A stretch of 64,000 bases of DNA, from positions 4,335,501 to 4,399,500 of the forward strand of contig KB899087.1 in assembly GCA_000378025.1 (NCBI GenBank), in the 5' to 3' direction. This document shows positions 41,420 to 53,167 of the stretch, in pieces (positions within the stretch are counted from its first letter, which is position 1; each line of letters starts with the position of its first letter). Source of the stretch: Xanthobacteraceae bacterium 501b (GTDB lineage Bacteria > Pseudomonadota > Alphaproteobacteria > Rhizobiales > Xanthobacteraceae). The translations under genes and the position numbers were made by a program. The notes under the pieces are model-generated. The model did not search any database. It was not told the origin of the DNA and saw only the letters and a list, made by a program, of their open reading frames with translations.

Positions 41420-42343
41420 ATGGATTGGGACCATCTGCGCATCTTTCTCGCGGTCGCCCGCGCCGGCCAGATGCTGGCGGCGGCGCGCCAGCTCGGGTTG
41501 GACCACGCCACCGTCGGCCGCCGGCTTGGCGCGCTGGAAGCGAGCCTCGGCTCCAAGCTTCTGGAACGCCGCACCACCGGCAGCGAGCTGACCCCCGCCG
41601 GCGAACGCCTGCTCGCCCATGCCGAGCGCATCGAGACCGAGATGCTGCAGGCGCAGGCGGCGCTGGGCAATGTCGATCTCGCGCTGGCCGGGGCGGTGCG
41701 GATCGGCGCGCCGGATGGTTTCGGCACCTATTTCCTCGCCCCGCGCCTCGGCCGGCTGGCGGAGGAGCATCCCGGCCTCTCGATCCAGCTCGCTCCCCTG
41801 CCGCGCAGCTTCTCGCTGCCCAAGCGCGAGGTGGATATCGCGGTCACGCTGCAGCGGCCGAGCGAGGGGCGGCTGGTGGCGCGCAAGCTCACCGACTACA
41901 CGCTCGGCGTCTATGCCTCGCGGGTCTATCTCGCCCGCACCGGCCCGGTGGAGAGCCTGCGCGATGTCGCCGGGCGGCTGCTGGTCACCTATGTGCCCGA
42001 TCTCGTCTATTCTCCGGCGCTCGACTATTTCGAGGTGTTTCGCGAAGTGGAGGCCCGCCGGCTGGAATGCGCCAGCGTCGTTGGCCAGATGGAGGCGGTG
42101 CGGGCGGGCGGTGGCATCGGCATCCTGCACGACTATGCCGCGTTGGAGCACCCCGAACTGGTGCGGGTGCTGCCCGAGCTGAACTTCCGCCGAGCCTATT
42201 GGCTGGTGACGCATGCCGACATCCGCGACCTCAGGCGCATCCGCACGGTGGAGGACTTCATCGCTGGGGCGGTGCGCGAGGCGCGGGCGGGCTTCACCCA
42301 GGAGCCGGCAGCGCGCGACGAGGCGCGCCTGGCGCAGGCCTGA
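41420..42343 (+). CDS. LysR-family transcriptional regulator
   Basis: 307-residue regulator. The N-terminal winged helix-turn-helix is MDWDHLRIFLAVARAGQMLAAARQLG...VGRRLGALEASLGSKLLER (residues 1-55), followed by a periplasmic-binding-protein-like effector domain (about 90-290). ATG 41420 has AGGG just upstream; the frame upstream of it is not coding. Divergent transcription from mmsA suggests it controls that gene in response to a catabolic intermediate. Effector unknown. Confidence 0.9.
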   Translation: MDWDHLRIFLAVARAGQMLAAARQLGLDHATVGRRLGALEASLGSKLLERRTTGSELTPAGERLLAHAERIETEMLQAQAALGNVDLALAGAVRIGAPDGFGTYFLAPRLGRLAEEHPGLSIQLAPLPRSFSLPKREVDIAVTLQRPSEGRLVARKLTDYTLGVYASRVYLARTGPVESLRDVAGRLLVTYVPDLVYSPALDYFEVFREVEARRLECASVVGQMEAVRAGGGIGILHDYAALEHPELVRVLPELNFRRAYWLVTHADIRDLRRIRTVEDFIAGAVREARAGFTQEPAARDEARLAQA

Positions 42344-42358
42344 GCGGCGCCCGAGAGA

Positions 42359-42793
42359 TCAAGCGCGCCCGCCCTCATGATGCGTGCATTCGCCATGGTC
42401 GGCGAGGATCTCAATCACCCGGCAGCTGGCGACATGGCCGTGCGAGCAGCCCTCGACCATGCGCGCCAGCTCTTCACGCAGCGCCGTGAGGCTGGCGATA
42501 CGCCGCTCCACCGTGATGAGGTGGTCGCGTGCGATGGCGTCGGCGGCGGCGCAGGATTGGTCGGGCTCGTCCTGCAATTGCAACAGGGTGCGGATGGCGT
42601 CGATCTCGAAGCCGAGCTCGCGGGCATGGCGGATGAAGGCCAGCCGGCGCAGGTCCTGCGCACCATAGGCGCGGCGCCCGCCCTCGGTGCGCGGGGGTGC
42701 GGGGAGCAGGCCGATCTCTTCGTAATAGCGGATGGTCGGTACCTTCACGCCGCTGTCCCGCGCCGCCTCGCCAATGGTAAAAGTACCCGTCAT
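42359..42793 (-). CDS. MerR-family heavy-metal regulator (CadR/ZntR/PbrR-like)
   Basis: 144-residue metal-responsive regulator. The N-terminal MerR helix-turn-helix is FTIGEAARDSGVKVPTIRYYEEIGLL, followed by a dimerisation coiled coil. Metal ligands are Cys81, Cys116, His118, His120 and Cys124 (GCSHGHVASC), with Cys136 and His138-His139 in a C-terminal GECTHHEGG tail. Cys81 and Cys116 correspond to the ZntR/CadR ligand pair. It is divergent from the P-type ATPase gene, with the operator between; zinc, cadmium or lead are the likely inducers. Confidence 0.92.
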   Translation of the reverse strand: MTGTFTIGEAARDSGVKVPTIRYYEEIGLLPAPPRTEGGRRAYGAQDLRRLAFIRHARELGFEIDAIRTLLQLQDEPDQSCAAADAIARDHLITVERRIASLTALREELARMVEGCSHGHVASCRVIEILADHGECTHHEGGRA

Positions 42794-42800
42794 TTCACGC

Positions 42801-42831
42801 TTGCTCCTCTAGTCGCTAGAGGAGCTAGGGT
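42801..42831 (+). promoter_or_regulatory. MerR-type promoter/operator of the metal ATPase gene
   Basis: TTGCTC (42801-42806) and TAGGGT (42826-42831) are separated by 19 bp. The spacer carries the perfect 10-bp-arm palindrome GCTCCTCTAG-TCG-CTAGAGGAGC (42803-42825). The over-long spacer with an internal dyad is the hallmark of MerR-family promoters, which are untwisted by the metal-bound regulator. Confidence 0.9.
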
Positions 42832-42873
42832 CTGCCTGCCGCCGACGCAAGGGCGAGCGCAGGAGAGATGATC

Positions 42874-45144
<2,271 letters not shown>

Positions 45145-45161
45145 CGCCGATCGAAAAGGGC

Positions 45162-45255
45162 AACGTCATCCCCGGGCTTGGCCCGGGGATCCATGACTTT
45201 GAAGGCGGAGGCAAAGCAAGGCTTGGATGGCCGGGCCAAGCCCGGCCATGACGGA
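45162..45255. repeat. Intergenic palindromic repeat between zntA and argH
   Basis: CGTCATCCCCGGGCTTGGCC...GGGGATCCATGAC, a spacer, then GGATGGCCGGGCCAAGCCCGGCCATGACG. Same family as 39716-39799. It lies between convergent genes and may act as a terminator for both. Confidence 0.8.
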
Positions 45256-45266
45256 AGACGGCCGGC

Positions 45267-46649
45267 TTATTTCGCCAACTGCTTCAGCCAGCGCCTGGCC
45301 TGGGTACGCACATTCTTCGGCGCGGTGCCGCCATAGGAGACGCGGCTCGCCACCGACTTCGACACCGAGAGCACGCCGAAAACCTCCTGCGTGATGCGCG
45401 GTTCCACCGATTGCATCTCGGCCAGCGTCAGCTTGTGCAGCGGGGCGTCCTTGGCGGAGGCCAGCGCGACGATGCGGCCGGTGACGTGGTGCGCCTCGCG
45501 GAAGGGCAGGCCGAGCACCCGCACCAGCCAGTCGGCGAGATCGGTGGCGGTGGAATAGCCGGAACCGGCCGCCGCCTTCATCCGCTTCTCGTCCGGGACC
45601 ATGTCGCGGACCATGCCGCTGGTGGCGGCAATCATCAGCGAGAGGGTGGAGAGAGCATCGAACGTGCCTTCCTTGTCCTCCTGCATGTCCTTCGCGTAGG
45701 CCAGGGCGAGACCCTTCATCACCATCAGCAAGCCATTGAAAGCACCGGCAATTCGGCCGATCTTGGCCCGCACCAGCTCGGCGGCGTCCGGGTTGCGCTT
45801 CTGCGGCATGATCGAGGAGCCGGAGGTGAAGCGGTCGGAGAGCTTCATCAGCCCCACCAGCGGGGAGGTCCAGATCACGATCTCCTCGGCAAAGCGGGAG
45901 AGATGCATCGCCGCGATGGACGCCGCCGCCAGCGTCTCCAGCACGAAGTCGCGGTCGGAGACGGAATCGAGCGAATTCGCCGTCGGCCGGTCGAAGCCGA
46001 GCGCGCCGGCGGTGGCGAAGCGGTCGATCGGGAACGAGGTGCCGGCCAGCGCGGCAGCGCCCAGCGGGCACTCGTTGAGCCGCGCGCGGGCGTCGCGGAA
46101 GCGGCCGCGATCGCGCCCGAGCATCTCGACATAGGCCAGCAGATGGTGGCCGAAGGTCACGGGCTGGGCGGTCTGCAGATGGGTGAAGCCGGGCATCACC
46201 GTGCCGGAATGGAGCAGCGCCTTCTCGGCAAGTGCCTGCTGCAGATCGCGAATCTGCGCGTCGAGCGTGTCGATCGTGTCGCGGACATAGAGGCGAAAAT
46301 CGGTCGCCACCTGGTCGTTGCGCGATCTCGCGGTGTGGAGGCGGCCGGCGGGGGCGCCGAGTAGCGTGGCGAGGCGGGATTCCACGTTCATGTGGATGTC
46401 TTCCAGCGCCCGCTGGAAGGTGAAATCGCCGGCTTCGATCTCTGACAGGATCGTGTCTAGACCGGCGGCGATCTTTTCGGCATCAGCCTTGTCGATGATC
46501 CCCTGCGCCGCCAGCATCGAGGCATGCGCCTTCGATCCCGCAATGTCCTGCGCATACAGGCGCTGGTCGAAACCGATGGAGGCGTTTATCTCCTCCATGA
46601 TCGCATCGGGCCCGGTCTCGAAGCGGCCGCCCCACATCTTGTTGCTCAT
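45267..46649 (-). CDS. argH: Argininosuccinate lyase
   Basis: Last enzyme of arginine synthesis; splits argininosuccinate into arginine and fumarate. It is 460 residues starting at [15 protein letters not shown] (ATG 46649, preceded by GGAG). The superfamily signature [12 protein letters not shown] is intact; [17 protein letters not shown] and [20 protein letters not shown] are typical. It is divergent from tlpA, with only 27 nt between the starts, an arrangement common in rhizobia. Confidence 0.97.
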   Translation of the reverse strand: MSNKMWGGRFETGPDAIMEEINASIGFDQRLYAQDIAGSKAHASMLAAQGIIDKADAEKIAAGLDTILSEIEAGDFTFQRALEDIHMNVESRLATLLGAPAGRLHTARSRNDQVATDFRLYVRDTIDTLDAQIRDLQQALAEKALLHSGTVMPGFTHLQTAQPVTFGHHLLAYVEMLGRDRGRFRDARARLNECPLGAAALAGTSFPIDRFATAGALGFDRPTANSLDSVSDRDFVLETLAAASIAAMHLSRFAEEIVIWTSPLVGLMKLSDRFTSGSSIMPQKRNPDAAELVRAKIGRIAGAFNGLLMVMKGLALAYAKDMQEDKEGTFDALSTLSLMIAATSGMVRDMVPDEKRMKAAAGSGYSTATDLADWLVRVLGLPFREAHHVTGRIVALASAKDAPLHKLTLAEMQSVEPRITQEVFGVLSVSKSVASRVSYGGTAPKNVRTQARRWLKQLAK

Positions 46650-46676
46650 GTTAGACTTTTCTCCGCGAGGACGGCC

Positions 46677-47489
46677 ATGACCGAACGACCTGAGGACGCA
46701 GGCGGACCCGAAACAGAGGGCTCGCCGCGCCGCACGGGACGCTTCGCCCTCCTTCTGGCGGCCGCCGTGGTGGCGGGCGCCGTCGCCGGGCTGGCAGGCG
46801 TATACGGGATAGGGGGCGGGCCGCGCAATGTCGTTGCCACGGGGCCGGCCACCGGGCCCGCGTCCCCGCCCTTGCCGGCCGTGGCCGGTGTGGCCAGTCA
46901 GGCCAGTGGGGTGGACGATCAGTGCAGTGTGGCCAGCGCGGCCGGCAAGCGCCTCGCCGCCCTCGCCACCGGGGAACTCGCCGCCTTCGCCCCGACGGAG
47001 AAGCCGACCCGGATTCCCGACCTCGCCTTCCTCGCCCCCGACGGCCAGCCGACCCGGCTGTCGCAGGTGGGCGGCGACGGGCTGAAGCTGGTCAACATCT
47101 GGGCGACCTGGTGCGTGCCCTGTCGCAAGGAGATGCCGGCGCTCGACGAGCTGCAGGCGACGCTCGGCAGCAAGGGCGGCGATGGCGCGCCGGGCTTCGA
47201 GGTGATCACGGTCAATATCGACACCCGCGACCCGGCCAAGCCGAAGACCTTCTTCACGGAGACCGGGCTGACGCACCTCGCGCTCTACACCGACCCGAAG
47301 GCACAGGCCTTCCAGGATCTGCGCGTGGTCGGGCGCGGCTTCGGCCTGCCCACCACCATGCTGATCGATGCGCAGGGCTGCGAGCTCGGCCATATCGCCG
47401 GCCCGGCCGAATGGGCGAGCCCGGACGCGGTGGCGCTGGTGAAGGCGGCGCTGGCCGACAAGGGGCTGGCGGCGACGGCGGCGCCCTGA
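46677..47489 (+). CDS. tlpA: Membrane-anchored thiol:disulfide oxidoreductase TlpA
   Basis: Periplasmic reductant for cytochrome oxidase assembly and cytochrome c maturation in rhizobia. It is 270 residues: an N-terminal anchor helix (about 23-43), a Pro/Ala linker, then a thioredoxin domain with [13 protein letters not shown] (Cys146, Cys149). An additional Cys pair (DDQC at about residue 82 and AQGCELG near 228) matches TlpA, whose second disulfide stabilises the domain. The argH-tlpA divergent pair supports the assignment. Confidence 0.92.
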   Translation: MTERPEDAGGPETEGSPRRTGRFALLLAAAVVAGAVAGLAGVYGIGGGPRNVVATGPATGPASPPLPAVAGVASQASGVDDQCSVASAAGKRLAALATGELAAFAPTEKPTRIPDLAFLAPDGQPTRLSQVGGDGLKLVNIWATWCVPCRKEMPALDELQATLGSKGGDGAPGFEVITVNIDTRDPAKPKTFFTETGLTHLALYTDPKAQAFQDLRVVGRGFGLPTTMLIDAQGCELGHIAGPAEWASPDAVALVKAALADKGLAATAAP

Positions 47490-47493
47490 GGGC

Positions 47494-48354
47494 TCACGCG
47501 AACCGCTTGGCGGCGGCGACGCACAGCACGATGAAGCCGGTGACGGCCACCATCGCCATGGGCACGGGTTCGTCGAGCAGCAGTCCCGCCAGTAGCAGGC
47601 CGAAAAAGGGCTGGAGCAGCTGCAGCTGCCCGACCTTGGCGATGCCGCCCAGCACCAGGCCGCGATACCAGAACACGAAGCCGACCAGCATGCTGAAGAC
47701 CGAGACATAGGCGAGGCCCAGCCAGGCCGGGGCGCCGATGCCGTGCCATGTCGGGGGCTGGGTGGCGAGGGCGATCGGCGCCATGACGGGAAGCGCCAGC
47801 GCCAGCGCCCAGCAGATCACCTGCCAGCCGCCCAGCCGGCGGGAGAGCACCGCGCCTTCCGCATAGCCCAGCCCGCAAATGATGACCGCCGCCACCATCA
47901 GCCCGTCACCCACCAGCGAGCCCGCACCGCTTTGCGAGAGGGCGAAGCCGACCACCGACAGGCTGCCCAGCGCTGAGAAGATCCAGAACCCCAGCCTTGG
48001 CCGTTCGCCGCCGCGCAGCACGCCGAAGGTCGCGGTGGCCAGCGGCAGAAGGCCGATGAAGACGATGGAATGGGCCGAGGTGACGTGCTGGAGCGCCAGC
48101 GCCGTCAGCAGCGGAAAGCCGACCACCACCCCGACCGCGACAATCAGCAGCGAGAAAAGGTCGGAGGCGGCCGGGCGGGGCTGGCGCAGCGCCACCAGCA
48201 GCGCCCCGCCGAGCAGCGCGGCGATCACCGCGCGGGCGCTGGTGAGGAAGACCGGCTCGAATCCGCCGACCGCGACCCGCGTGGCGGGCAGCGAGCCGCT
48301 GAAAATGAGCACGCCGACAAGGCCGCTGCCCCATCCTTTTGATGTCTGTTCCAT
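47494..48354 (-). CDS. EamA/DMT-family transporter
   Basis: About 286-residue membrane protein with ten hydrophobic segments in two EamA repeats (second beginning near residue 140, [15 protein letters not shown]). The substrate is unknown; the family exports amino acids and other metabolites. The start is taken at MEQTSKGWG (48354); ATG 48381 is possible, and neither has a clear ribosome site. It is divergent from a MocR-type regulator across a gap holding three ACAGTT motifs, a typical regulator-exporter pair. Confidence 0.88.
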   Translation of the reverse strand: MEQTSKGWGSGLVGVLIFSGSLPATRVAVGGFEPVFLTSARAVIAALLGGALLVALRQPRPAASDLFSLLIVAVGVVVGFPLLTALALQHVTSAHSIVFIGLLPLATATFGVLRGGERPRLGFWIFSALGSLSVVGFALSQSGAGSLVGDGLMVAAVIICGLGYAEGAVLSRRLGGWQVICWALALALPVMAPIALATQPPTWHGIGAPAWLGLAYVSVFSMLVGFVFWYRGLVLGGIAKVGQLQLLQPFFGLLLAGLLLDEPVPMAMVAVTGFIVLCVAAAKRFA

Positions 48355-48407
48355 CGGCCCGCCCGCGTGAATGAGCGGCATCCATAGCGGCTGCGGCCTT
48401 GGCCGGG

Positions 48408-48464
48408 ACAGTTACACCCCGTACAATCCATAGCGAACTGTAGGCCTTTTGGAGCCATACAGTT
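48408..48464. promoter_or_regulatory. Candidate MocR operator
   Basis: AACTGTA (48436-48442) and TACAGTT (48458-48464) form an inverted repeat with a 15-nt spacer. A third copy, ACAGTT, is at 48408-48413. All lie between the divergent transporter and the MocR regulator, so the site probably controls both. Confidence 0.5.
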
Positions 48465-48475
48465 GGGGTGACGCG

Positions 48476-49912
48476 ATGGCCAAGAATGCGACCCGAACCG
48501 GGCAGGTGATGGCGGCGATCCTCGACCAGATCGCCCGCCGCACCTTGGCGCCGGGCGACAAGCTGCCCTCGATCCGTCGCGCCGCCGCAAGCCTCAAGGT
48601 GTCGCCCTCGACGGTGGTGGAAGCCTATGACCGGCTGGTGGCGGAGGGGGTTGTGCACGCGCGGCCGGGGTCGGGCTTCTATGTCGCGTCCGGGATGGCG
48701 TCTCCGGCCGTCAACGAGCTGCAGCCGAGGGCGGACCGCGCCATCGATCCGCTCTGGGTCTCGCGCCAGTCGCTGGATGCCGCTACGCAGACGCTGAAGC
48801 CGGGATGCGGCTGGCTGCCGCCGGACTGGATGCCCGGCGCGATCCTCCGGCGGGCGCTGCGCGGCCTCGCCCGCGCCGATGACGCCCTGCTGGCCAATTA
48901 TGGCGGCACAAGGGGGCTGCTGCCGCTGCGGCAGTTTCTGGCCCGCCGCTGCGCCAGCGAGGGGCTGGACCTCAGCCCGGACCAGGTGCTGCTGACCTCG
49001 TCCGGCACGCAGGCGATCGACCTCATCTGCCGGTTTCTGCTGCGGCCCGGCGACACCGTGCTGGTCGACGATCCCTGCTATTTCAATTTTCAGGCGCTGC
49101 TGCGCGCCCATCAGGCCCGGATCGTCAGCGTGCCCTATACGCCGGCCGGGCCCGACATGGCGCGCTTCGCCGAGATCCTGACCGAGCATCGGCCGCGGCT
49201 CTACATCACCACTTGCGGCCTGCACAACCCGACCGGCGCGACGATGTCGGCGCCGACCGTGCACAAGGTGCTCACCCTCGCCTCGGCCCACGGGCTGGTC
49301 ATCGTGGAGGACGACATCTTCGCCGAGTTCGAGCCCGAGCCCTCGCCGCGGCTGGCGGCGTTTGACGGCCTCGTCAACGTCATCCGCATCGGCAGCTTTT
49401 CCAAGACGCTGTCGGCTTCCGTCCGCTGCGGCTATATCGCGACGCGGCCGGACTGGATCGAGGCGCTGGTCGATCTGCAGGTGGCGACGCAGTTTGGCGG
49501 GGCAAGCCCGCTCGCCTCCCAGCTGGTGTTCGACAGCCTGATGGACAGCTCCTATCGCCGGCACCTGGCGGCGCTGCGGGGGCGGCTTTCCCGCGCCCGG
49601 CGCGACACGCAAGCCCGGCTGGCGGCGCTGGGCTTTCGAACGTGGGTGACGCCGCGCGGCGGCTTCTATCTCTGGTGCCAGCTGCCCGATGGCCGCGACG
49701 CGGCCCGCCTGGCACAGTTCGCGCTTGGCGAGGGCGTGATCCTGGCGCCGGGCAATGTCTTCAGTCCGGCGCAGCAGGCCACCGACTTCATGCGCTTCAA
49801 TGTCACCCAGATGGACGATCCCCGCGTCTATGCCGTGCTCAAGGCCGGGCTGGGCGCGGAGGGGCCCCGCCGCCTGCCGCCCGCAACGGACGACCCGCCT
49901 CTCCTCTCCTGA
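48476..49912 (+). CDS. MocR-family regulator (GntR helix-turn-helix with aminotransferase domain)
   Basis: 478-residue chimeric regulator. The GntR winged helix is residues 1-70 (LAPGDKLPSIRRAAASLKVSPSTVVEAYDRLV). The class I aminotransferase-like domain, about 95-465, has the PLP lysine Lys310 in GSFSKTLSASVRCGY and NPTGATMS. MocR proteins sense PLP or an amine. ATG 48476 with GGGGTG 5 nt upstream is used. It sits between two DMT transporter genes, one divergent and one co-directional. Confidence 0.93.
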   Translation: MAKNATRTGQVMAAILDQIARRTLAPGDKLPSIRRAAASLKVSPSTVVEAYDRLVAEGVVHARPGSGFYVASGMASPAVNELQPRADRAIDPLWVSRQSLDAATQTLKPGCGWLPPDWMPGAILRRALRGLARADDALLANYGGTRGLLPLRQFLARRCASEGLDLSPDQVLLTSSGTQAIDLICRFLLRPGDTVLVDDPCYFNFQALLRAHQARIVSVPYTPAGPDMARFAEILTEHRPRLYITTCGLHNPTGATMSAPTVHKVLTLASAHGLVIVEDDIFAEFEPEPSPRLAAFDGLVNVIRIGSFSKTLSASVRCGYIATRPDWIEALVDLQVATQFGGASPLASQLVFDSLMDSSYRRHLAALRGRLSRARRDTQARLAALGFRTWVTPRGGFYLWCQLPDGRDAARLAQFALGEGVILAPGNVFSPAQQATDFMRFNVTQMDDPRVYAVLKAGLGAEGPRRLPPATDDPPLLS

Positions 49913-49991
49913 GGGGGGCGCCGGCGAAATCGGGTGGCGCGCAACCCTGGGAAGGACTAAAAGGCGGCACCCACCTGCAGGAGCGTGCCCC

Positions 49992-50954
49992 ATGTCCGCG
50001 TCGAGCCCCGTCCACCGCACCGGGCTCGCCACGGCGCTCGCCGGGCCGCTGCCGATGGCGCCTTCCGACTGGGCGGCGCTGGCGCTGCTCGGGGTGATCT
50101 GGGGCGGTTCCTTCTTCTTCGGCAAGGTGGCGATCGCCGAGATTCCCCCGCTGACCATGGTGCTGACGCGGGTGGCCATAGGCGCGCTGGCGCTGTGGGT
50201 GATCGCCCGGGCGCGCGGCATCCACATGCCGATGAACCGGCGGCTGGCGGGCGAGTTCCTGCTGCTGGCGGTGATCGCCAACATCATTCCGTTCGGGCTG
50301 ATCGCCTGGTCGCAGCAGCATCTGCCGAGCGGGCTGTCCTCCATCCTCAACGCGGCGACGCCGCTGTTCACCGTGCTGGTGGCGCAGGCCTTCACCCATG
50401 ACGAGAAGTTCACCGTCGGCAAGCTGGCCGGGGTGAGCCTCGGCTTTCTCGGCGTGGCCGTGATGATGGGGCCGGCGCTGCTCGGCCAGCTCGGCGGGCA
50501 CGAACTGCCGGCGCAGCTCGCCGCCCTCGGGGCGACGGTGTCCTATGGCTTCGCGGCGGTCTATTCCCGGCGCTTCCGCCATCTGCCGCCGCTCGGCATC
50601 GCCATGGCGCAGCTGGCGACCTCCAGCCTGCTGCTGCTGCCGGCGGTGGCGCTGATCGACCAGCCGTGGAACCTGCCGGCGCCCTCAACGCCTGTTATCG
50701 GCGCGCTGCTCGGCCTCGGCGTGCTCTCCACCGGGCTCGCCTATATCCTGTATTTCCGCATCGTCGGCCGCAATGGCGCGACCAATATCTCGCTGGTGAC
50801 GTTCCTGGTGCCGGTGAGCGCGATCCTGCTCGGCGCGCTGGTGCTGGGCGAGGCGCTGGAGCCGCGCGAATTCGCCGGCTTCGCCATCATCGCGCTGGGG
50901 CTGGCCGCGATCGACGGAAGGCCGGCGCGGTGGGTGCGGGGCAGGATAGGGTAG
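49992..50954 (+). CDS. EamA/DMT-family transporter, second copy
   Basis: 320-residue membrane protein with ten hydrophobic segments in two EamA repeats. The first repeat begins LLGVIWGGSFFFGKVA and contains FGLIAWSQQHLPSGLSSILNAATPLFTVL; the second contains GLGVLSTGLAYILYFRIVGRNGATNISLVTFLVP. It begins 79 nt after the MocR gene on the same strand. It differs strongly from the divergent transporter, so the two are not a recent duplication. Substrate unknown. Confidence 0.9.
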   Translation: MSASSPVHRTGLATALAGPLPMAPSDWAALALLGVIWGGSFFFGKVAIAEIPPLTMVLTRVAIGALALWVIARARGIHMPMNRRLAGEFLLLAVIANIIPFGLIAWSQQHLPSGLSSILNAATPLFTVLVAQAFTHDEKFTVGKLAGVSLGFLGVAVMMGPALLGQLGGHELPAQLAALGATVSYGFAAVYSRRFRHLPPLGIAMAQLATSSLLLLPAVALIDQPWNLPAPSTPVIGALLGLGVLSTGLAYILYFRIVGRNGATNISLVTFLVPVSAILLGALVLGEALEPREFAGFAIIALGLAAIDGRPARWVRGRIG

Positions 50955-50979
50955 GGGGCCCGTTACCGCTTGCGGAGGG

Positions 50980-51010
50980 CATCCGCCTCCTTCGAGGCCC
51001 GCCGGTGCCG
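50980..51010. repeat. Truncated REP-like fragment at the edge of an AT-rich stretch
   Basis: CTTCGAGGCCCGCC (50990-51003) matches the inner part of the 2211-2350 element in reverse orientation, but the outer arms are absent. GC-rich sequence gives way to AT-rich sequence at about 51014, just after this fragment. Confidence 0.5.
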
Positions 51011-51080
51011 ATGCAACTTTAAATAGGACGAAGAGAGGCACTATAGTACGCTCACCTGCGTTTACGAAGGGGGGCTGAGC

Positions 51081-52211
51081 ATGTCGACCGCCTTATTCAA
51101 TCTGCATGATGTCCGGGAAATAATAGACGCGGTTAAAACCCCCCTTGGGCTAGCTGCTCTAGCCTTGGCTGTTATGGCTATCTCCTTTGCAGCTATAATT
51201 TCAGCCCGCAGACAGAATAAGGTGGTGCAGGATATATCTAAATATTGCTTTATAATTGGTCTTGTATTTGGAGTTTTGTCAATAAGTTCGTATGTATACG
51301 AAAAAATAAACCCTGATTACGTAAAGATAAGTGGTCTCGTCGTAGACCAAAAAACGGGTGGCGCTGTTGATTTTGCCAACGTTTCCATTGTTGGAGGTCC
51401 CCAGCGGGACGCTGACGGGGGTAAGTTCGAGTTTTTGCTTCCTCGTGCTGAGTTTGCAAACGGGGTCGATATTCATGTAAGCGATACGGCATATGTGTCG
51501 CAATCGGTTCGTCTGAACGAGGGCGACGCGAAAGCGCTCGTCATTCGTCTGGAACCTAAGCTGAACGAGAAGTCGATCATCGACCGTATCGACTTCATAA
51601 ACGTCGGACACTGGATCGGTCTTCCGTTTATATTTATTGATTTAAAATTCTACAATAAAAATGATCAATCTATTAAAATCTCGAGCATATCTATTTCAGT
51701 AAAATCAGCAAACTCAAATAATAATATAAAAGATCTAGGTTATCCGAAGCAGGTAGCGATTCAGCCACCTCAAGCAGGTCCTGAAATCAGGTTGCGAATG
51801 AACGCTCAGATCGCGCTTCAGGCATCTTTTTTCCAGCCAAGTGACGAGTTTTTGCTTTTTGCCACGCAGGTGAATGACTGGGTTTTGCGGCATCCGGTTC
51901 CGCTTGATGCCCAAAGGGAGACTGACAGGATATCGCCCAGCTTAACCGCAGCTCTGCAGGCTTCCGCCAGGAAGAACTTCTTTTGGATGGAAGGCGATTA
52001 TGTCCTCGCATTGAAGTTCACCTGCGACGACAAAGACAGAGCTTATCAGATAAAATTCAGTCTTACCAAAGAACAGATCGGTCGTATGAAGGGTAACGTG
52101 CCGTTCTATCGATATGGATTTGGCGTTCTGGACACTATGATCTTCGCAGCGCCCGCGCCAGATAGCGGTATAGTGCGTGTCGACAACGTGGTTTTTGAAG
52201 AAGCGCAATAA
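51081..52211 (+). CDS. Unknown two-TM membrane protein, AT-rich
   Basis: 376-residue protein I do not recognise. Two hydrophobic helices (about 20-41 and 55-74) are followed by a long soluble part that begins with KISGLVVDQKTGGAVDFANVSIVGG, resembling a carboxypeptidase-regulatory-like beta sandwich. Farther on are Lys/Asn-rich segments. Codon use and base composition are markedly AT-richer than all neighbours, suggesting recent horizontal acquisition. It is a lone gene with a G-rich ribosome site (about 51068-51074) before ATG 51081, and runs to within 30 nt of the convergent hbd gene. Function unknown; an envelope or defence role would be a guess. Confidence 0.8.
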   Translation: MSTALFNLHDVREIIDAVKTPLGLAALALAVMAISFAAIISARRQNKVVQDISKYCFIIGLVFGVLSISSYVYEKINPDYVKISGLVVDQKTGGAVDFANVSIVGGPQRDADGGKFEFLLPRAEFANGVDIHVSDTAYVSQSVRLNEGDAKALVIRLEPKLNEKSIIDRIDFINVGHWIGLPFIFIDLKFYNKNDQSIKISSISISVKSANSNNNIKDLGYPKQVAIQPPQAGPEIRLRMNAQIALQASFFQPSDEFLLFATQVNDWVLRHPVPLDAQRETDRISPSLTAALQASARKNFFWMEGDYVLALKFTCDDKDRAYQIKFSLTKEQIGRMKGNVPFYRYGFGVLDTMIFAAPAPDSGIVRVDNVVFEEAQ

Positions 52212-52238
52212 CCCTGAGGTGCACGCACCAATTCACCT

Positions 52239-53120
52239 CTACCTTGTCGGCACCGGCTTTTCGCCGCGATAATCGTAGAAGCCGCGCTGGGTCTTACGCC
52301 CGAGCCAGCCGGCCTCGACATATTTCACCAGCAGCGGGCAGGGGCGGTATTTGGAATCGGCCAGACCCTCATGCAGCACCTGCATGATCGACAGGCAGGT
52401 ATCCAGCCCGATGAAATCGGCCAGCTGCAGCGGGCCCATCGGGTGGTTGGCGCCCAGCCGCATGGCGGTGTCGATGGCGTCCACCGAGCCGACGCCCTCA
52501 TAGAGCGTGTAGATCGCCTCGTTGATCATCGGCAGCAGGATGCGGTTGACCATGAAGGCGGGGAAATCCTCCGCCACCGCATAGGTCTTGCCCAGCCTTG
52601 TGATGAAGCCCTTGGACAGCTCGAAGGTCTCGTCCTCGGTGGCAATGCCGCGCACCAGCTCCACCAGCTGCATCAGCGGCACCGGATTCATGAAGTGAAT
52701 GCCGATGAAGCGCTCCGGCCGGTCGGTGGAGGCGGCCAGCCGGGTGATGGAGATGGAGGAGGTGTTGGTGGCGAGGATCGCCTCCGGCTTCAGGAACGGG
52801 CAGATGGAGGAGAAGATACGGCGCTTGATCTCTTCCTTTTCCACGGCCGCCTCGATGACGAGGTCAACCTCGGCGAGGTCGGCCGCCTGGTCGGTGCCGT
52901 GGATGCGGGAAAGCGCCGCCTTCTTCTCGTCCTCGGCATAGAGGCCCTTGGAAACCTGCCGGGCCATGTTGCCATTGATGGTGGCGAGGCCGGACTTGAT
53001 GCGGTCCGCCTCAAGGTCGTTCAGCACCACGTCATAGCCGGCGAGCGCGCACACATGCGCGATGCCATTGCCCATCTGGCCGGCGCCGATGATGCCGATG
53101 CGCTTGATCTCGAAAGCCAT
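52239..53120 (-). CDS. 3-hydroxybutyryl-CoA (3-hydroxyacyl-CoA) dehydrogenase
   Basis: 293-residue NAD(P)-dependent dehydrogenase of the Hbd/PaaH type, oxidising 3-hydroxyacyl-CoA in beta-oxidation or acting in PHB metabolism. The nucleotide motif is GIIGAGQMGNGIAHVCALAGYDV; the catalytic region is FIGIHFMNPVPLMQLVELVRG (His). The C-terminal domain has NRILLPMINEA and GANHPMGPLQLADFIGLD. ATG 53120 is preferred to GTG 53126. It is 48 nt downstream of etfA on the same strand; ETF and this enzyme are a common operon in alphaproteobacteria. Confidence 0.93.
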   Translation of the reverse strand: MAFEIKRIGIIGAGQMGNGIAHVCALAGYDVVLNDLEADRIKSGLATINGNMARQVSKGLYAEDEKKAALSRIHGTDQAADLAEVDLVIEAAVEKEEIKRRIFSSICPFLKPEAILATNTSSISITRLAASTDRPERFIGIHFMNPVPLMQLVELVRGIATEDETFELSKGFITRLGKTYAVAEDFPAFMVNRILLPMINEAIYTLYEGVGSVDAIDTAMRLGANHPMGPLQLADFIGLDTCLSIMQVLHEGLADSKYRPCPLLVKYVEAGWLGRKTQRGFYDYRGEKPVPTR

Positions 53121-53167
53121 TGCCACGTCCGTTCTGCCCCTGCGGAGGGCGGCAGTATAGTGTCCCG

